Source: CAVZZG01 sp963779685
GTDB taxonomy: Bacteria > Actinomycetota > Thermoleophilia > Gaiellales > F1-60-MAGs149
Reading direction: 5' to 3'
Length of the DNA: 64,000 nucleotides
Assembly (NCBI GenBank): GCA_963779685.1
Contig: CAVZZG010000002.1
Coordinates: 247,170-311,169, forward strand
In this document: positions 16,097-24,968 of the stretch, piece after piece
How positions within the stretch are numbered: position 1 is the first letter of the stretch
Layout: each line of letters opens with the position of its first letter
The notes under the pieces: model-generated
The model's database searches: none
Seen by the model: only the letters and a program-made list of their open reading frames with translations
What the model was told of the DNA's origin: nothing
Translations under genes and position numbers: made by a program

Positions 16097-17503
16097 TCAG
16101 CCGTGGTGGAGGGCGAGCGTGTACGCGCCGCTGCCGCTGAGGCGGCGTACCACGACGTTCCAGATGCCGCCCGACGGCGCGGCGAAGGCGAGCCGGCGGG
16201 AGCCGGAGGCGAGCGACCGGGGGTGGGCCGAGAGGCTGCGTGCGCTCGCGGGGTACAGCCCGAGGCTGAACGACGCGCCGCGCACCGGCGGACGCATGTT
16301 GACCCGCAGCCGTTCGCCGGCGCGAAGGCGCACCCGGTACACGTCGACCGGATCGTCGCCGGAGAGCGTGGCGGTGAACCGGTTGTGGCGGGGCCAGCGC
16401 GCCTGGGAGCCGGTGTCGTCGTTCGGCTCCGAGACGTCACGGGGCGGGAGGGGGCCATGCAGCGCCCGGGCGAGCGCCGCGCCGACGTCCAGCTCTCCGA
16501 ACCCGGTCGCCGCGTCGAAACCGGTGGGCCCGACGTCGCGCGCCGTCTGCTCCAGGATCATCATCACCTGGCTCGGCTGCAGATCCGGCCGGATCGACAG
16601 GATGGCCGCGGCCGCGGCCGCGACGTGGGGCGCCGCGAACGAGGTGCCGCTGATCGTGCCGCCACCGTCGATCATGCCGCCGGCGCCGTTCGGCGCGTCG
16701 CGGGTGAGGCCCGACGCGACGACGCTCACCGGCACCAGGGACGGGATGCTGACGCCCGGCGCGGCGACGTCGTTCAGGCTCCGGTCGCGGTTCGAGAAGT
16801 CGGCCGCCGTGCGGGTCTGGTCGACGGCGGGCACCGACAGCACGTGCGGCAGTGCGGCCGGCCAGTCCGCGTAACGCCAGCCGTCGTTGCCCGCGGCAGC
16901 CACGACGAGCACGCCGCGGCCGACCGCGTAGCGGATCGCCTCGGCCTCCGCAGCCGAGTAGCCGTCCTCGGGCAGGCCGTTCAGCGCCGGGTTGCGCGGC
17001 GCGCCGAGGCTGAGATTGATCACCCGGGCGCCGTGGTCGGCCGCGTAGCGGATCGCCGCGGCCTCCTCGCTCGGATAGATGTCGCCGGACGCGCGCACCA
17101 CGTGCAGGTCGAGGATGCGGACGTGGCGTGCGATGCCGGCGAGCCCGATGCCGTTGCCGGTCGTCACGCCGAAGATGCCGGCGACCATGGTGCCGTGATA
17201 CGTGTTGACGGGGTCCTCTCGCGGGACGAAGGACTTGTGCTGGAGCACGCGCCCCGCGAGGTCGGGGTTGGTGGTGTCGACGCCGCCGTCGATCACCGCC
17301 ACCTTGATGACGTGGAACGTCGTCCCGGGCGGAAGGGTCTCCGGGTACGCGTTCACCCCTTCCGGCCCGAGGTTCCACTGCTCGCCGAGGAACGGGTCGT
17401 TGGGCGTGTAGTCGAGCAGGTGCCGTGGCACCTCCGCGGCACCTGCAGATGCGGCTAGCACCGCGACAGCCACCGCGGCCAGGAACGTCGCTCGACGGAA
17501 CAT
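16097..17503 (-). CDS. Secreted subtilisin-like serine protease (S8)
   Basis: Exported protease of 468 residues: a signal peptide (MFRRATFLAAVAVAVLAASAGA), then the S8 domain with Asp72 (VIDGGVD), His103 (YHGTMVAG), oxyanion Asn206 (AAAGND) and Ser288 (SGTSFAAPH). After residue 350 a prepeptidase-C-like beta domain follows (SEPNDDTGSQARW ... DPVDVYRVRL). The ATG at 17503 is chosen over a GTG at 17524 because GGGAAAGGG lies just upstream and the putative -10 TACGGT would otherwise be inside the gene. Divergent from the M16 peptidase gene. Substrate unknown. Confidence 0.9.
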   Translation of the reverse strand: MFRRATFLAAVAVAVLAASAGAAEVPRHLLDYTPNDPFLGEQWNLGPEGVNAYPETLPPGTTFHVIKVAVIDGGVDTTNPDLAGRVLQHKSFVPREDPVNTYHGTMVAGIFGVTTGNGIGLAGIARHVRILDLHVVRASGDIYPSEEAAAIRYAADHGARVINLSLGAPRNPALNGLPEDGYSAAEAEAIRYAVGRGVLVVAAAGNDGWRYADWPAALPHVLSVPAVDQTRTAADFSNRDRSLNDVAAPGVSIPSLVPVSVVASGLTRDAPNGAGGMIDGGGTISGTSFAAPHVAAAAAAILSIRPDLQPSQVMMILEQTARDVGPTGFDAATGFGELDVGAALARALHGPLPPRDVSEPNDDTGSQARWPRHNRFTATLSGDDPVDVYRVRLRAGERLRVNMRPPVRGASFSLGLYPASARSLSAHPRSLASGSRRLAFAAPSGGIWNVVVRRLSGSGAYTLALHHG

Positions 17504-17514
17504 GACCCTTTCCC

Positions 17515-17520
17515 ACCGTA
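17515..17520 (-). promoter_or_regulatory. -10 hexamer TACGGT (minus strand)
   Basis: Ends 11 nt before the subtilase ATG, leaving a very short leader with GGGAAAGGG. Confidence 0.45.
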
Positions 17521-17537
17521 CCACGCGTCTGCTCGGG

Positions 17538-17543
17538 TACCGT
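17538..17543 (+). promoter_or_regulatory. -10 hexamer TACCGT
   Basis: Ends 7 nt before the M16 peptidase ATG. Confidence 0.55.
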
Positions 17544-17550
17544 TCGTTCG

Positions 17551-18813
17551 ATGTTCCGTACGCAGACGCTCGAAAACGGGGTCAGGATCCTCGAGGCGCG
17601 CATGGACGGCGCCCCATCGGTCGCGGTGTTCATCGGCGTCGCCGCCGGGTCGCGCTACGAACAGCCGGAGGCCGCGGGGATCGCCCACTTCGCCGAGCAC
17701 ATGTTCTTCAAGGGCACCGAGCGCCGGCCCACCGCCCGCGACATCTCGGCCGAGATCGACGGCATCGGCGGCGAGTTCAACGCCTTCACCGGCAAGGAGC
17801 TGACCGCCTACTACGTCAAGTGCGCGGCCGAATCGGCACCGGTAGCCGTCGACGTGCTGTCGGACATGCTGCTCGCCTCGCGGTTCGACGAGGACGAGAT
17901 CGAGCGTGAGAAGGGCGTGATCATCGAGGAGATCAACATGTACCTCGACACGCCCCGCGACGTCATCGGCCTCGTCCACGACGACCTCCGGTTCGGCACG
18001 ACGCCGATCGGACGCCCGATCATCGGCTCGAAGGAGACCGTGCGGGCGGCGACCGGCGCGACGTTCCGGTCGTATCTCGAAGCGTGGTATCGGCCCGAGC
18101 GCCTGGTCGTCGGCCTCGGCGGCGCGGTGTCGGACGCGCTGGTGGCCGATGTCGCCGGCCGCTTCGGCGTGCTCCCGGCGGTGAAGACGCCCGCACCGCC
18201 GGCGCTCGACCTGCCCGTCGTCGATGGCCCGCTCGTCCGCATCGAGCGCCGCGACTCCGACCAGGCACACCTCATGCTGGGCGTCGCCGGCCTCCCGACC
18301 AGCCATCCCGACCGTTACGTCGCCAGCGTGCTGCAGGTGCTGCTCGGCGGCGGGATGTCGTCGCGGTTGTTCACCGAGGTGCGCGAGCGCCGAGGGCTGG
18401 CCTACTACGTCTTCGCCTCCGCCACCGCCTACACGGACGTCGGCAGCCTGATCGTCCAGGCCGGCGTCGACACCGCCCGCATCGGCCTCGCCATCGAGAC
18501 CATCTGGGGCGAGTTGCGCCGCGTGGCGGACGAGCCGATCGAGCCGCCCGAGCTCGACAAGGCCAAGCGCTACCTCGTCGGCCGCACCGTGCTCGGCGTC
18601 GAGGACCCGCGCGGCATGATCCTCCACGGCCTGCGCCGGGAGCTGATCGAGGGCAGGGCCGCCGAGCTGGACGAGGTGTTCGCGGGCATCCGCGCCGTCA
18701 CCGCCGGCGACGTCGCCCGCGTCGCCGGCGACCTGATCCAGACGCGCAACGCCACCCTCGCCGTCGTCGGCCCCTTCGACGACCCCGACGCGCTCCGCGC
18801 ACCGCTCCTCTGA
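17551..18813 (+). CDS. M16-family zinc metallopeptidase
   Basis: Processing-peptidase-like enzyme of 420 residues. The inverted zinc motif HFAEH gives His46, Glu49 and His50, and Glu126 in VIIEEINMY lies exactly 76 residues after His50, as the family requires. The second half carries the RRGLAYYVFAS motif of the substrate-clamping domain. In Gram-positive bacteria such single-chain enzymes (YmxG/PqqL-like) are often near polynucleotide phosphorylase, which is absent here. No signal peptide is seen, so it is probably cytosolic. Confidence 0.92.
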   Translation: MFRTQTLENGVRILEARMDGAPSVAVFIGVAAGSRYEQPEAAGIAHFAEHMFFKGTERRPTARDISAEIDGIGGEFNAFTGKELTAYYVKCAAESAPVAVDVLSDMLLASRFDEDEIEREKGVIIEEINMYLDTPRDVIGLVHDDLRFGTTPIGRPIIGSKETVRAATGATFRSYLEAWYRPERLVVGLGGAVSDALVADVAGRFGVLPAVKTPAPPALDLPVVDGPLVRIERRDSDQAHLMLGVAGLPTSHPDRYVASVLQVLLGGGMSSRLFTEVRERRGLAYYVFASATAYTDVGSLIVQAGVDTARIGLAIETIWGELRRVADEPIEPPELDKAKRYLVGRTVLGVEDPRGMILHGLRRELIEGRAAELDEVFAGIRAVTAGDVARVAGDLIQTRNATLAVVGPFDDPDALRAPLL

Positions 18814-18819
18814 GCCTCG

Positions 18820-18825
18820 TAGAGT
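18820..18825 (+). promoter_or_regulatory. -10 hexamer TAGAGT
   Basis: Ends 9 nt before the ATG of the amidohydrolase. Confidence 0.45.
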
Positions 18826-18834
18826 GCAGGTCTG

Positions 18835-19986
18835 ATGGATGACGCCAGGGAGCACGCCGAGCAACTGCTCGGACGCGTTCGCGCGAGCCTCGGCACGCTG
18901 TTGCCGGCGGACGCCGTGCTGGCCGACGCGCACACGCATCTGGGTGTCGACGAGGACGGCATGGCCATGGACCTCGAGACGCTGCTTGGCGGGATGGCGG
19001 AGTTCGGCGTCGCGCGGGCACTCGTCTTCCCCCTCCACGAGGCCGACCGGCACCCGGCCTACCGGGCTCCCAACGACCGGGTGCTCGACTGGGCTGCCCG
19101 CTCGGGAGGCAAGCTCGTCCCGCTCGCGCGCCTCGATCTGGCCGAGGACCCGATCACCGAGGCCCGTCGCTGCCTGGCGCGCGGCGCGCGGGGCATCAAG
19201 CTGCACCCGCGGGCGCAGGCGTTCGCCGTCGACGACCGGCGGCTCGAGCCGGTGTTCGAGCTGGCCGAAGCGGAGCGTCTGCCGGTCCTCATCCACGCCG
19301 GTCGCGGGATGCCCCCGATCGGCGCCGACCTCGCCCGCGTGGCGGAGCGCCACCCGGGCGCGATCCTGATCCTCGCCCACGCGGCGATCGTCGATCAGGA
19401 GCGGATCTGCCGGCTCATGCAGGGGCTTCCGAACGTGTTCTTCGACACCTCGACGTGGAACGTCGTCGACATCGTCAACCTGCTGTCGCTGGTCGCGCCC
19501 GAACAGGTGCTGTGGGCGACGGACCTGCCGTACGGCAACCATCTCACATCGCTGATGGTCATCGCGGCCGTGCTGGACGAGCTCGGTGCGACCGAGCAGG
19601 TGCGTCGCGGCGTCCTGGGCGAGACGCTGGAGGGCATCGTCCGGGGCGAGCTGCCGACGCTCTCGGATCCGATCGCGCCGTCCCAGTGGACGCTGCCGCA
19701 CGCCCGCCAGCGCGTCTACACCTACCTCGCAGCCGCCACGCCGATGTTGTGGACGGGCCACCGCGACGTGATCGGCGTCACCGGCCTGGCGCTCGGCGCC
19801 ACGCTCGACACCGACGGCGAGCTCGCGCCCGTCGGCGAGCTGATCGAGGCCGGCACGCGTGTGTGGGAGGCCCAGGGCTCCGAGTTCACGCGCTCGGACG
19901 TTATGGCCGTCTATCGCCTGTTCCAGCTGGCCCAGGTGGCCTGCTTCGCACCTGTCGCCGCCGGGAGGTCCTACCTGTGCTCGTGA
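18835..19986 (+). CDS. Amidohydrolase-2 family metal-dependent hydrolase
   Basis: TIM-barrel hydrolase or decarboxylase of 383 residues. The metal and active-site motifs appear in order: DAHTHLG, GIKLHPRAQ, VLIHAGRG, LILAHAAIVD and WATDLPYGN. It is the first gene of a five-gene unit with the molybdenum hydroxylase subunits; its last 10 bp overlap the Fe-S subunit gene. This arrangement suggests consecutive steps on one ring compound, hydroxylation by the molybdenum enzyme and hydrolysis or decarboxylation here, but the substrate cannot be named. An extra C-terminal stretch of about 110 residues follows the barrel. Confidence 0.85.
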   Translation: MDDAREHAEQLLGRVRASLGTLLPADAVLADAHTHLGVDEDGMAMDLETLLGGMAEFGVARALVFPLHEADRHPAYRAPNDRVLDWAARSGGKLVPLARLDLAEDPITEARRCLARGARGIKLHPRAQAFAVDDRRLEPVFELAEAERLPVLIHAGRGMPPIGADLARVAERHPGAILILAHAAIVDQERICRLMQGLPNVFFDTSTWNVVDIVNLLSLVAPEQVLWATDLPYGNHLTSLMVIAAVLDELGATEQVRRGVLGETLEGIVRGELPTLSDPIAPSQWTLPHARQRVYTYLAAATPMLWTGHRDVIGVTGLALGATLDTDGELAPVGELIEAGTRVWEAQGSEFTRSDVMAVYRLFQLAQVACFAPVAAGRSYLCS

Positions 19987-20435
19987 CGCTGTCCGTCAAC
20001 GGCGAGCCGCATGCGCTCGTCCTCGACCCCGCCGCGCGCCTGGCAGACGTGCTGCGCGACGACCTGCACCTGACCGGCACCAAGATCGGGTGCGGCGAGG
20101 GCGCCTGCGGTGCCTGCGCCGTGCTGGTCGACGGCGAACCGGTCAACGCCTGTCTCATGCTCGCGGCCGCCGCGGAGGGTCACGAGATCGTCACCATCGA
20201 GGGCATCTCCAGCGACGGCCTGACCTCCTTGCAGCAGGCATTCCTCCAGGAGGACGCCCTCCAGTGCGGCTACTGCACCGCCGGCCAGATCGTGACGGCG
20301 ACCGCGCTGCTGCGCCGCGTGCCCTCGCCGACGCCCGGCCAGGTGCGCGACGCACTGGCCGGGAACCTCTGCCGTTGCGGGTGCTACGTCAAGATCGAGC
20401 GGGCAGTGCTGTCGTGTGCCGAGGGAGGCGCCTGA
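19977..20435 (+). CDS. Molybdenum hydroxylase [2Fe-2S] subunit
   Basis: Electron-transfer subunit of a xanthine-dehydrogenase-family enzyme, 152 residues. The plant-type cluster is GCGEGACGACAVLVDG plus the Cys of PVNACLM. The second, four-helix cluster is QCGYCTAGQ and NLCRCGCY; the usual CRCTGY has Gly-Cys in place of Thr-Gly. GGGAGG 8 nt upstream supports the GTG at 19977. It overlaps the amidohydrolase by 10 bp and shares one base of its stop with the next start. Confidence 0.92.
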   Translation: MLVTLSVNGEPHALVLDPAARLADVLRDDLHLTGTKIGCGEGACGACAVLVDGEPVNACLMLAAAAEGHEIVTIEGISSDGLTSLQQAFLQEDALQCGYCTAGQIVTATALLRRVPSPTPGQVRDALAGNLCRCGCYVKIERAVLSCAEGGA

Positions 20436-22681
20436 TGCCACGGCTGGTCAAGACCGTCACCGAGATGGAGGGCCGCTTCGAGGAGAAGTGGGTGCTCGTC
20501 GAGGAGGAGGACATCGACCGCTGGGGCGCCGACGCGCGGCTGTCGGTGGTCGGGCGACCGGCGGTGCGGATCACGGGTCCCCAGCGCCTGTCCGGGTCGG
20601 CGCGCTTCACCGTCGACGTCCAGCTGCCGGGCATGCTCCACGCCGCGGTGCTGCGCTCGCCGGTAGCCCACGGCCGGGTGCGCTCGATCGACCTCGCCGC
20701 GGCGCTCGCCGTGCCCGGCGTCCGGGCCGCCGTGGGACCCGGATCCGAGCTGGGATTCTCGATGCGGTCCGGCCCGCTGTTCGACGAGCCGGGCTTCGCC
20801 GGCGCACCGATCGCGGTGGTCGCCGCCGACAGCCCGGCGGCCGCGCTGGCCGGGCTGCGCGCGCTTGCTCTCGACGTGGAGGCGCTGCCGTTCGTGATCG
20901 ACTTCGACGAGGCGTTCCGCGACCAGCGATTCGACGGCGACCCGGAGGAGCAGTCCCGGGGCGACGTCGACGCCGCACTTGCGTCCGCCGAGGTGCGCGT
21001 GGAGCTGACGTTCGAGACGCCCACCCACATCCAGACACCGCTCGAGCCGCACGCCGCGGTCGCCTGGTGGCAGCCCGACGAGCTGACCTGCTGGGTCGGC
21101 ACGCAGGGCATGTTCTCGGCCCGGGACGAGCTGGCGAAGCGATTCGGGTTGGCCAAGGAGCGGGTGCGCGTGCTGGTCGAGTACCTCGGCGGCGGCTTCG
21201 GCGGCAAGCAGGGCGCCGGGTTCGAGGCGCTGATGGCGGCCGAGCTGTCCCGCCGCACCGGCCGGCCCGTGCGGCTCGTCAACGACCGCCATGGCGAACA
21301 GCTCGATCAGGGCTGCCGTGCGGCCACCCGTCAGACCGTCCGGCTGGGCGCGACCCGGTCGGGCGAGCTCGTCGCCGTCGACGCCGAGGCGCTGGTCGGC
21401 AAGGGCATGTCGGGCTGGCGGGCCGTGAACACGCCCGCCATGACGCTCTACAAGATCCCGAACGCCCGCGGCATGGAGGCCTCGCTCAACCTGAACCTCC
21501 GTCAGGGCAACGCGTTCCGGGCCCCGGCCGTGATGGAGGGCGTGACGGTGCTCGAGCAGGCCATGGACGAGCTCGCCCTGGCGCTCGCCATCGACCCGCT
21601 CGACCTGCGCCGCCGCAACTTCACCGCGCTCGACCAGCCCAGCGGCCTGCCCTACTCGTCGAACGGCCTGCTCGCCTGCTACGACCGCGTGGCCGCGCTG
21701 GCCGGCTGGGCCGACCGCGACCGGCTGCGCGAGCCGCAACCCGACGGCCTGCTGCGCGGCATGGGCTGCGCAAGCCAGATCTGGTGGGGCGGTGGCGGCC
21801 CACCGGCCCATGCCACCGTCCGGCTCGGCGGAGACGGTGTGGCCACCGTCGTCGTCGGCGTCCAGGACATCGGCACCGGCAGCCTCACCGCCACGCAGAT
21901 GGTGTGCGCCGAGGAGCTCGGCCTGCCGCTCGATCGCGTGCGGGTCAGCGGCGGTGACACCCGCCCGAACGTCTTCGGGCCGGTCGCCGGTGGCTCCCAG
22001 ACCATCCCGTCGGTGATGCCCGCCGTGCGCGTCGCGGCGTCGCAGGTGAGGCGAGCGGTTCTGAAGCTGGCCGGGGACGTGTTCGAGGCCTCCCCGGACG
22101 ACCTCCAGCTGGTCGACGGCCGGATCCGCTCCAGCGACGGCGCTCTCGACCAGCCCTACACCGAGGTGGTCGGCAAGCTCGGCGATGCCACCATCGACGG
22201 CTCGGGCATGCGCGGCCCGAACCCGGACGGGTTCCGCACCAACACCTTCGGCTGTCAGATCGCCCAGGTGTCGGTCGATCCGGGCACCGGCGAGGTGCGG
22301 GTCGAGACCATCTGGGCGGTCCACGACATCGGCCGGGTGATCAGCCCGCTGCAGGCGTCCAGCCAGGCCGAGGGCGGCATCCTGCAGGGCATGGCGCACG
22401 CGCTCACCGAGGATCGCATCGTCGATCGCACCACGGGCGTGCCCGTGAACGCGACCCTCGACGACTACAAGATGCCGACCATCGCCGACACCCCGGCGAT
22501 CGTGGTCGAGTTCGTCGAATCGAGCGACGACCGCCTGTCCAACGTCGGTGCCAAGGGGCTCGGCGAGCCGCCCATCGTGCCGACTGCCGCGGCCATCGCG
22601 AATGCGTTCCGCCACGCCACCGGCCGGCGGCCGGTGGCGCTCCCGCTGACCCGGTGGCGCGTCCTGGAGACGCTGGCGTGA
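20435..22681 (+). CDS. Molybdenum hydroxylase large (molybdopterin) subunit
   Basis: Catalytic subunit of a xanthine-dehydrogenase/aldehyde-oxidase family enzyme, 748 residues. It has the Moco-binding GGGFGGKQGAGFEALM, the active-site-loop equivalent NAFRAPAVMEG, the substrate-channel segment VGVQDIGTGSLT, and the catalytic Glu in KGLGEPPIVPTAAAIANA. The loop matches neither form I CoxL (AYxCSFR) nor form II (AYRGAGR), so it is not a CO dehydrogenase. An N-terminal extension of about 35 residues precedes the usual beginning. Organisation is Fe-S, Mo, FAD, maturation protein. Substrate is unassigned. Confidence 0.92.
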   Translation: MPRLVKTVTEMEGRFEEKWVLVEEEDIDRWGADARLSVVGRPAVRITGPQRLSGSARFTVDVQLPGMLHAAVLRSPVAHGRVRSIDLAAALAVPGVRAAVGPGSELGFSMRSGPLFDEPGFAGAPIAVVAADSPAAALAGLRALALDVEALPFVIDFDEAFRDQRFDGDPEEQSRGDVDAALASAEVRVELTFETPTHIQTPLEPHAAVAWWQPDELTCWVGTQGMFSARDELAKRFGLAKERVRVLVEYLGGGFGGKQGAGFEALMAAELSRRTGRPVRLVNDRHGEQLDQGCRAATRQTVRLGATRSGELVAVDAEALVGKGMSGWRAVNTPAMTLYKIPNARGMEASLNLNLRQGNAFRAPAVMEGVTVLEQAMDELALALAIDPLDLRRRNFTALDQPSGLPYSSNGLLACYDRVAALAGWADRDRLREPQPDGLLRGMGCASQIWWGGGGPPAHATVRLGGDGVATVVVGVQDIGTGSLTATQMVCAEELGLPLDRVRVSGGDTRPNVFGPVAGGSQTIPSVMPAVRVAASQVRRAVLKLAGDVFEASPDDLQLVDGRIRSSDGALDQPYTEVVGKLGDATIDGSGMRGPNPDGFRTNTFGCQIAQVSVDPGTGEVRVETIWAVHDIGRVISPLQASSQAEGGILQGMAHALTEDRIVDRTTGVPVNATLDDYKMPTIADTPAIVVEFVESSDDRLSNVGAKGLGEPPIVPTAAAIANAFRHATGRRPVALPLTRWRVLETLA

Positions 22682-23556
22682 CCGCCTACACCCGCCCCGC
22701 GTCGCTCGCGGAGGCGCTCGACCTCCTCGCGGCACCCGGCGCCCGTCCGATGGGCGGCGGCACCGATCTGGCCGGCCAGATCGACCGCGGCATCTCCGCC
22801 CCGGCCACGATCGTCGACCTCCAGTCGGTCGGCCTCGACCGGATCGAGGCCGATGGCGACGGCGTCCGCATCGGCGGAGCCGTGACGCTCGCCGCGGTCG
22901 CCGCGAGCGAGACCCTGGCCGGCTACGGCTCGCTGACCGCGGCCGCGGCGGCCGCCGCGTCGCCGCTGCTGCGCAACGCCGGCACGGTGGCGGGCAACCT
23001 CTGCCAGCACACGCGCTGCTGGTACTACCGGGGGCCGGAGTGGACCTGCTGGCTCGGCGGCGGCGACACGTGCTACGCCCAGATCGGCGAGCACCCGAAG
23101 CACGGCCTCCAGACCGGCGATTGCATCTCGGCGCACCCCTCCGATCTGGCCCCGGCGCTTGCGGCGTGCGGTGCCACCGTGTTGCTGGCCTCGCAGGACG
23201 GCACCCGCGAGATCGGCCTGCTCGACCTCTACCGGAGGCCCACCGAGCCGGACCGGTCGCTGGTCGTGCTGCGGCCCGGCGAGATCGTCACGGGTGTCCG
23301 GCTGCCGCAGGCGCCGCTCGCGAGCGTGTACCTCCGGGCCGGTGAGCGCCAGGCGTTCTCGTTCCCGCTGGTCGGCATCGCCATGGCCCGGACCACATCC
23401 GGGATCCGGGCCGCAGCCGCGGGCGTCGCCAACATCCCGGTCGCGATCGATCCGGCCGATCCGCTCGCAGGCCTCCCCGGCAACCCGCAGTCGGCGTGGA
23501 AGCGCACGGTCCTGGCCACGCTGGTCGAACGCGCGGCCGTGGCGGTTGCGTCATGA
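22678..23556 (+). CDS. Molybdenum hydroxylase FAD subunit with cysteine-rich insert
   Basis: FAD-binding electron-transfer subunit, 292 residues, starting at the GTG overlapping the previous stop. FAD motifs are MGGGTDLAG (about 25-33) and NAGTVAGNLC (about 100-109). Between about 109 and 149 there is an insert with Cys109, Cys114, Cys124, Cys132 and Cys149 (HTRCWYYRGPEWTC, GGGDTCYA). It resembles the [4Fe-4S] loop of the 4-hydroxybenzoyl-CoA reductase beta subunit and of some xanthine dehydrogenases. An additional cluster is therefore likely; ligand assignment is inference. Confidence 0.9.
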   Translation: MTAYTRPASLAEALDLLAAPGARPMGGGTDLAGQIDRGISAPATIVDLQSVGLDRIEADGDGVRIGGAVTLAAVAASETLAGYGSLTAAAAAAASPLLRNAGTVAGNLCQHTRCWYYRGPEWTCWLGGGDTCYAQIGEHPKHGLQTGDCISAHPSDLAPALAACGATVLLASQDGTREIGLLDLYRRPTEPDRSLVVLRPGEIVTGVRLPQAPLASVYLRAGERQAFSFPLVGIAMARTTSGIRAAAAGVANIPVAIDPADPLAGLPGNPQSAWKRTVLATLVERAAVAVAS

Positions 23557-24305
23557 TCGGCACCGTGGTCCTCGCGGCGGGAGGCGCGACGCGGTTCGGT
23601 TCGCCGAAGCTGCTCGCCGAGTGGTGGGGGCGTCCGCTCGTGGAGTGGGCGCTGCGGTCGGCGCCGGACGACGGCCCGAGGGTCGCCGTCGTGGGACGTG
23701 AGACGGTCAAGCTCCGGCCGCTATTCTCGCGCTACGGGTTCGCCGTGGTGCGCAACCCGCGTCCCTCGAGCGGCCTGGCCTTCTCGCTGCGGATGGGCCT
23801 CGACCGCATGCCGAGGGAGGTGGAGGCGGCGCTCGTGCTGCTGGGCGACGCCCCGGACATACCGCCGGCCGTGATCGAGCGCCTGCGCACGGCCTACCGG
23901 CGCGAGAACGCCACCGTCGCGGCCGCATACGACGGCGTGCGGGGCCACCCGGTGATCCTGCCGCGAGCCGTCTGGGACGACGTGCCGCGTACGGGCGACC
24001 GGGCCGGTGCCGTCCTCGATGCGATCCTCGAGGAGTGCAGCGACCTCGCACCCGGCAGCGCCGACGTGGACACGCCCGACGACCTGTTCGCGCTCGCCGC
24101 CCACCGGTCGAACGCCGAGTTGCTGGCCGTGGCCGATGCGGCGACGATCGCCGGCCGCCTGGACGACCCCGCGCAGTTCGCGGTCCGTGCCGACGACGCC
24201 GGCGCGCTCGACGTCGCGGCACTGCGGGACGCCGCGCTCGCGCACGGCCGGATGATCCAGGTGATCGCGCGGGTCGGCACCGAGTACGCAGCGCTCGTCG
24301 GGTGA
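23553..24305 (+). CDS. MobA/MocA-like nucleotidyltransferase (molybdenum hydroxylase maturation)
   Basis: Cytidylyl- or guanylyltransferase of the molybdenum cofactor, 250 residues. The first 190 hold the family motifs VVLAAGGATRFGSPKLL, GLAFSLRMGL, LLGDAPDIPP and GVRGHPVIL. A C-terminal segment of about 55 residues follows. LAAGxSxRxGxxK and the placement beside a molybdenum hydroxylase match MocA, which converts Mo-MPT to the MCD form used by this enzyme family. ATGA overlap with the FAD subunit; last gene of the unit. Confidence 0.87.
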   Translation: MIGTVVLAAGGATRFGSPKLLAEWWGRPLVEWALRSAPDDGPRVAVVGRETVKLRPLFSRYGFAVVRNPRPSSGLAFSLRMGLDRMPREVEAALVLLGDAPDIPPAVIERLRTAYRRENATVAAAYDGVRGHPVILPRAVWDDVPRTGDRAGAVLDAILEECSDLAPGSADVDTPDDLFALAAHRSNAELLAVADAATIAGRLDDPAQFAVRADDAGALDVAALRDAALAHGRMIQVIARVGTEYAALVG

Positions 24306-24330
24306 GGCGCCGGACCCGAAGCGGCCTGGC

Positions 24331-24357
24331 GGAATAGCGGCGGGGTCGGGCCGCGTT
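24331..24357 (+). promoter_or_regulatory. SigR-type promoter candidate upstream of the sigma gene
   Basis: GGAAT (24331-24335) and GTT (24355-24357) are 19 bp apart. This is close to the GGAAT-N18-GTT pattern of SigR/SigH-controlled promoters in other actinobacteria and would make the unit autoregulated. Confidence 0.35.
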
Positions 24358-24398
24358 CTCGACTCCGTATGGCCGTCGCCGTTCTCGAATCGCCCTGC

Positions 24399-24404
24399 TA
24401 CGCT
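24399..24404 (+). promoter_or_regulatory. -10 hexamer TACGCT
   Basis: Ends 6 nt before the ATG at 24411; this selects that ATG over the longer start at 24369. Confidence 0.5.
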
Positions 24405-24410
24405 CGGCGG

Positions 24411-24968
24411 ATGGCCGAGCCCGCCGTCAGTCGTCCGGCCGAGCGGATCCAGTTCGAGGAGGACGCCCTCGCGCTGGCCGACGACGTGTGGCGCGTGGCG
24501 CGCCGGCTCGCGCGCGACGTGACCGAGGCCGAGGATCTCGTCCAGGAGACCTACCTGCGCGCGATCCGGTCGTGGCGCAGCTACCAGCCGGGCACGAACC
24601 TTCGGGCGTGGCTGCTGCGGATCCTGCACAACCTCGCCATCGACCAGGCACGCCGTCGCCGCAGGGCCCCGGACACCGAGCCCCTGGAGGAAGGCGACTA
24701 CTTCCTCTACAACCGGCTCGAGCAGAACGCCGGGCCGGGTGAGATCGACCGGTTGATCGAGCAGTTGAGCCAGGGTCCCATTCTCGACGCGCTCGCCGAC
24801 CTGCCGGCGAACTTCAAGGAGGTCGTCGTGCTCGTCGACCTCGGCGACTTCAGCTACCAGGAGGCCGCCGACATCCTCGAGATCCCGATCGGCACGGTGA
24901 TGAGCCGCCTCCACCGGGGTCGCCGCGCGCTCAAGCGGGCGCTGGCCGAAGGAGCGGTGCCGGCATGA
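24411..24968 (+). CDS. SigR/SigH-like ECF sigma factor
   Basis: Sigma-70 family regulator of 185 residues. Region 2 reads EAEDLVQETYLRAIRSWRSYQPGTNLRAWLLRI in consecutive short motifs, and the spacer RRRRAPDTEP precedes region 4 with LPANFKEVVVLVDLGDFSYQEAA and the helix-turn-helix ILEIPIGTVMSRLHRGR. SYQPGTNLRAWL and PIGTVMSRLHRGRR are typical of the thiol-oxidative-stress SigR/SigH group. The next gene, overlapping by 4 bp, encodes a small zinc-finger anti-sigma, the expected partner. It heads a five-gene unit ending at 27807. Confidence 0.92.
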   Translation: MAEPAVSRPAERIQFEEDALALADDVWRVARRLARDVTEAEDLVQETYLRAIRSWRSYQPGTNLRAWLLRILHNLAIDQARRRRRAPDTEPLEEGDYFLYNRLEQNAGPGEIDRLIEQLSQGPILDALADLPANFKEVVVLVDLGDFSYQEAADILEIPIGTVMSRLHRGRRALKRALAEGAVPA

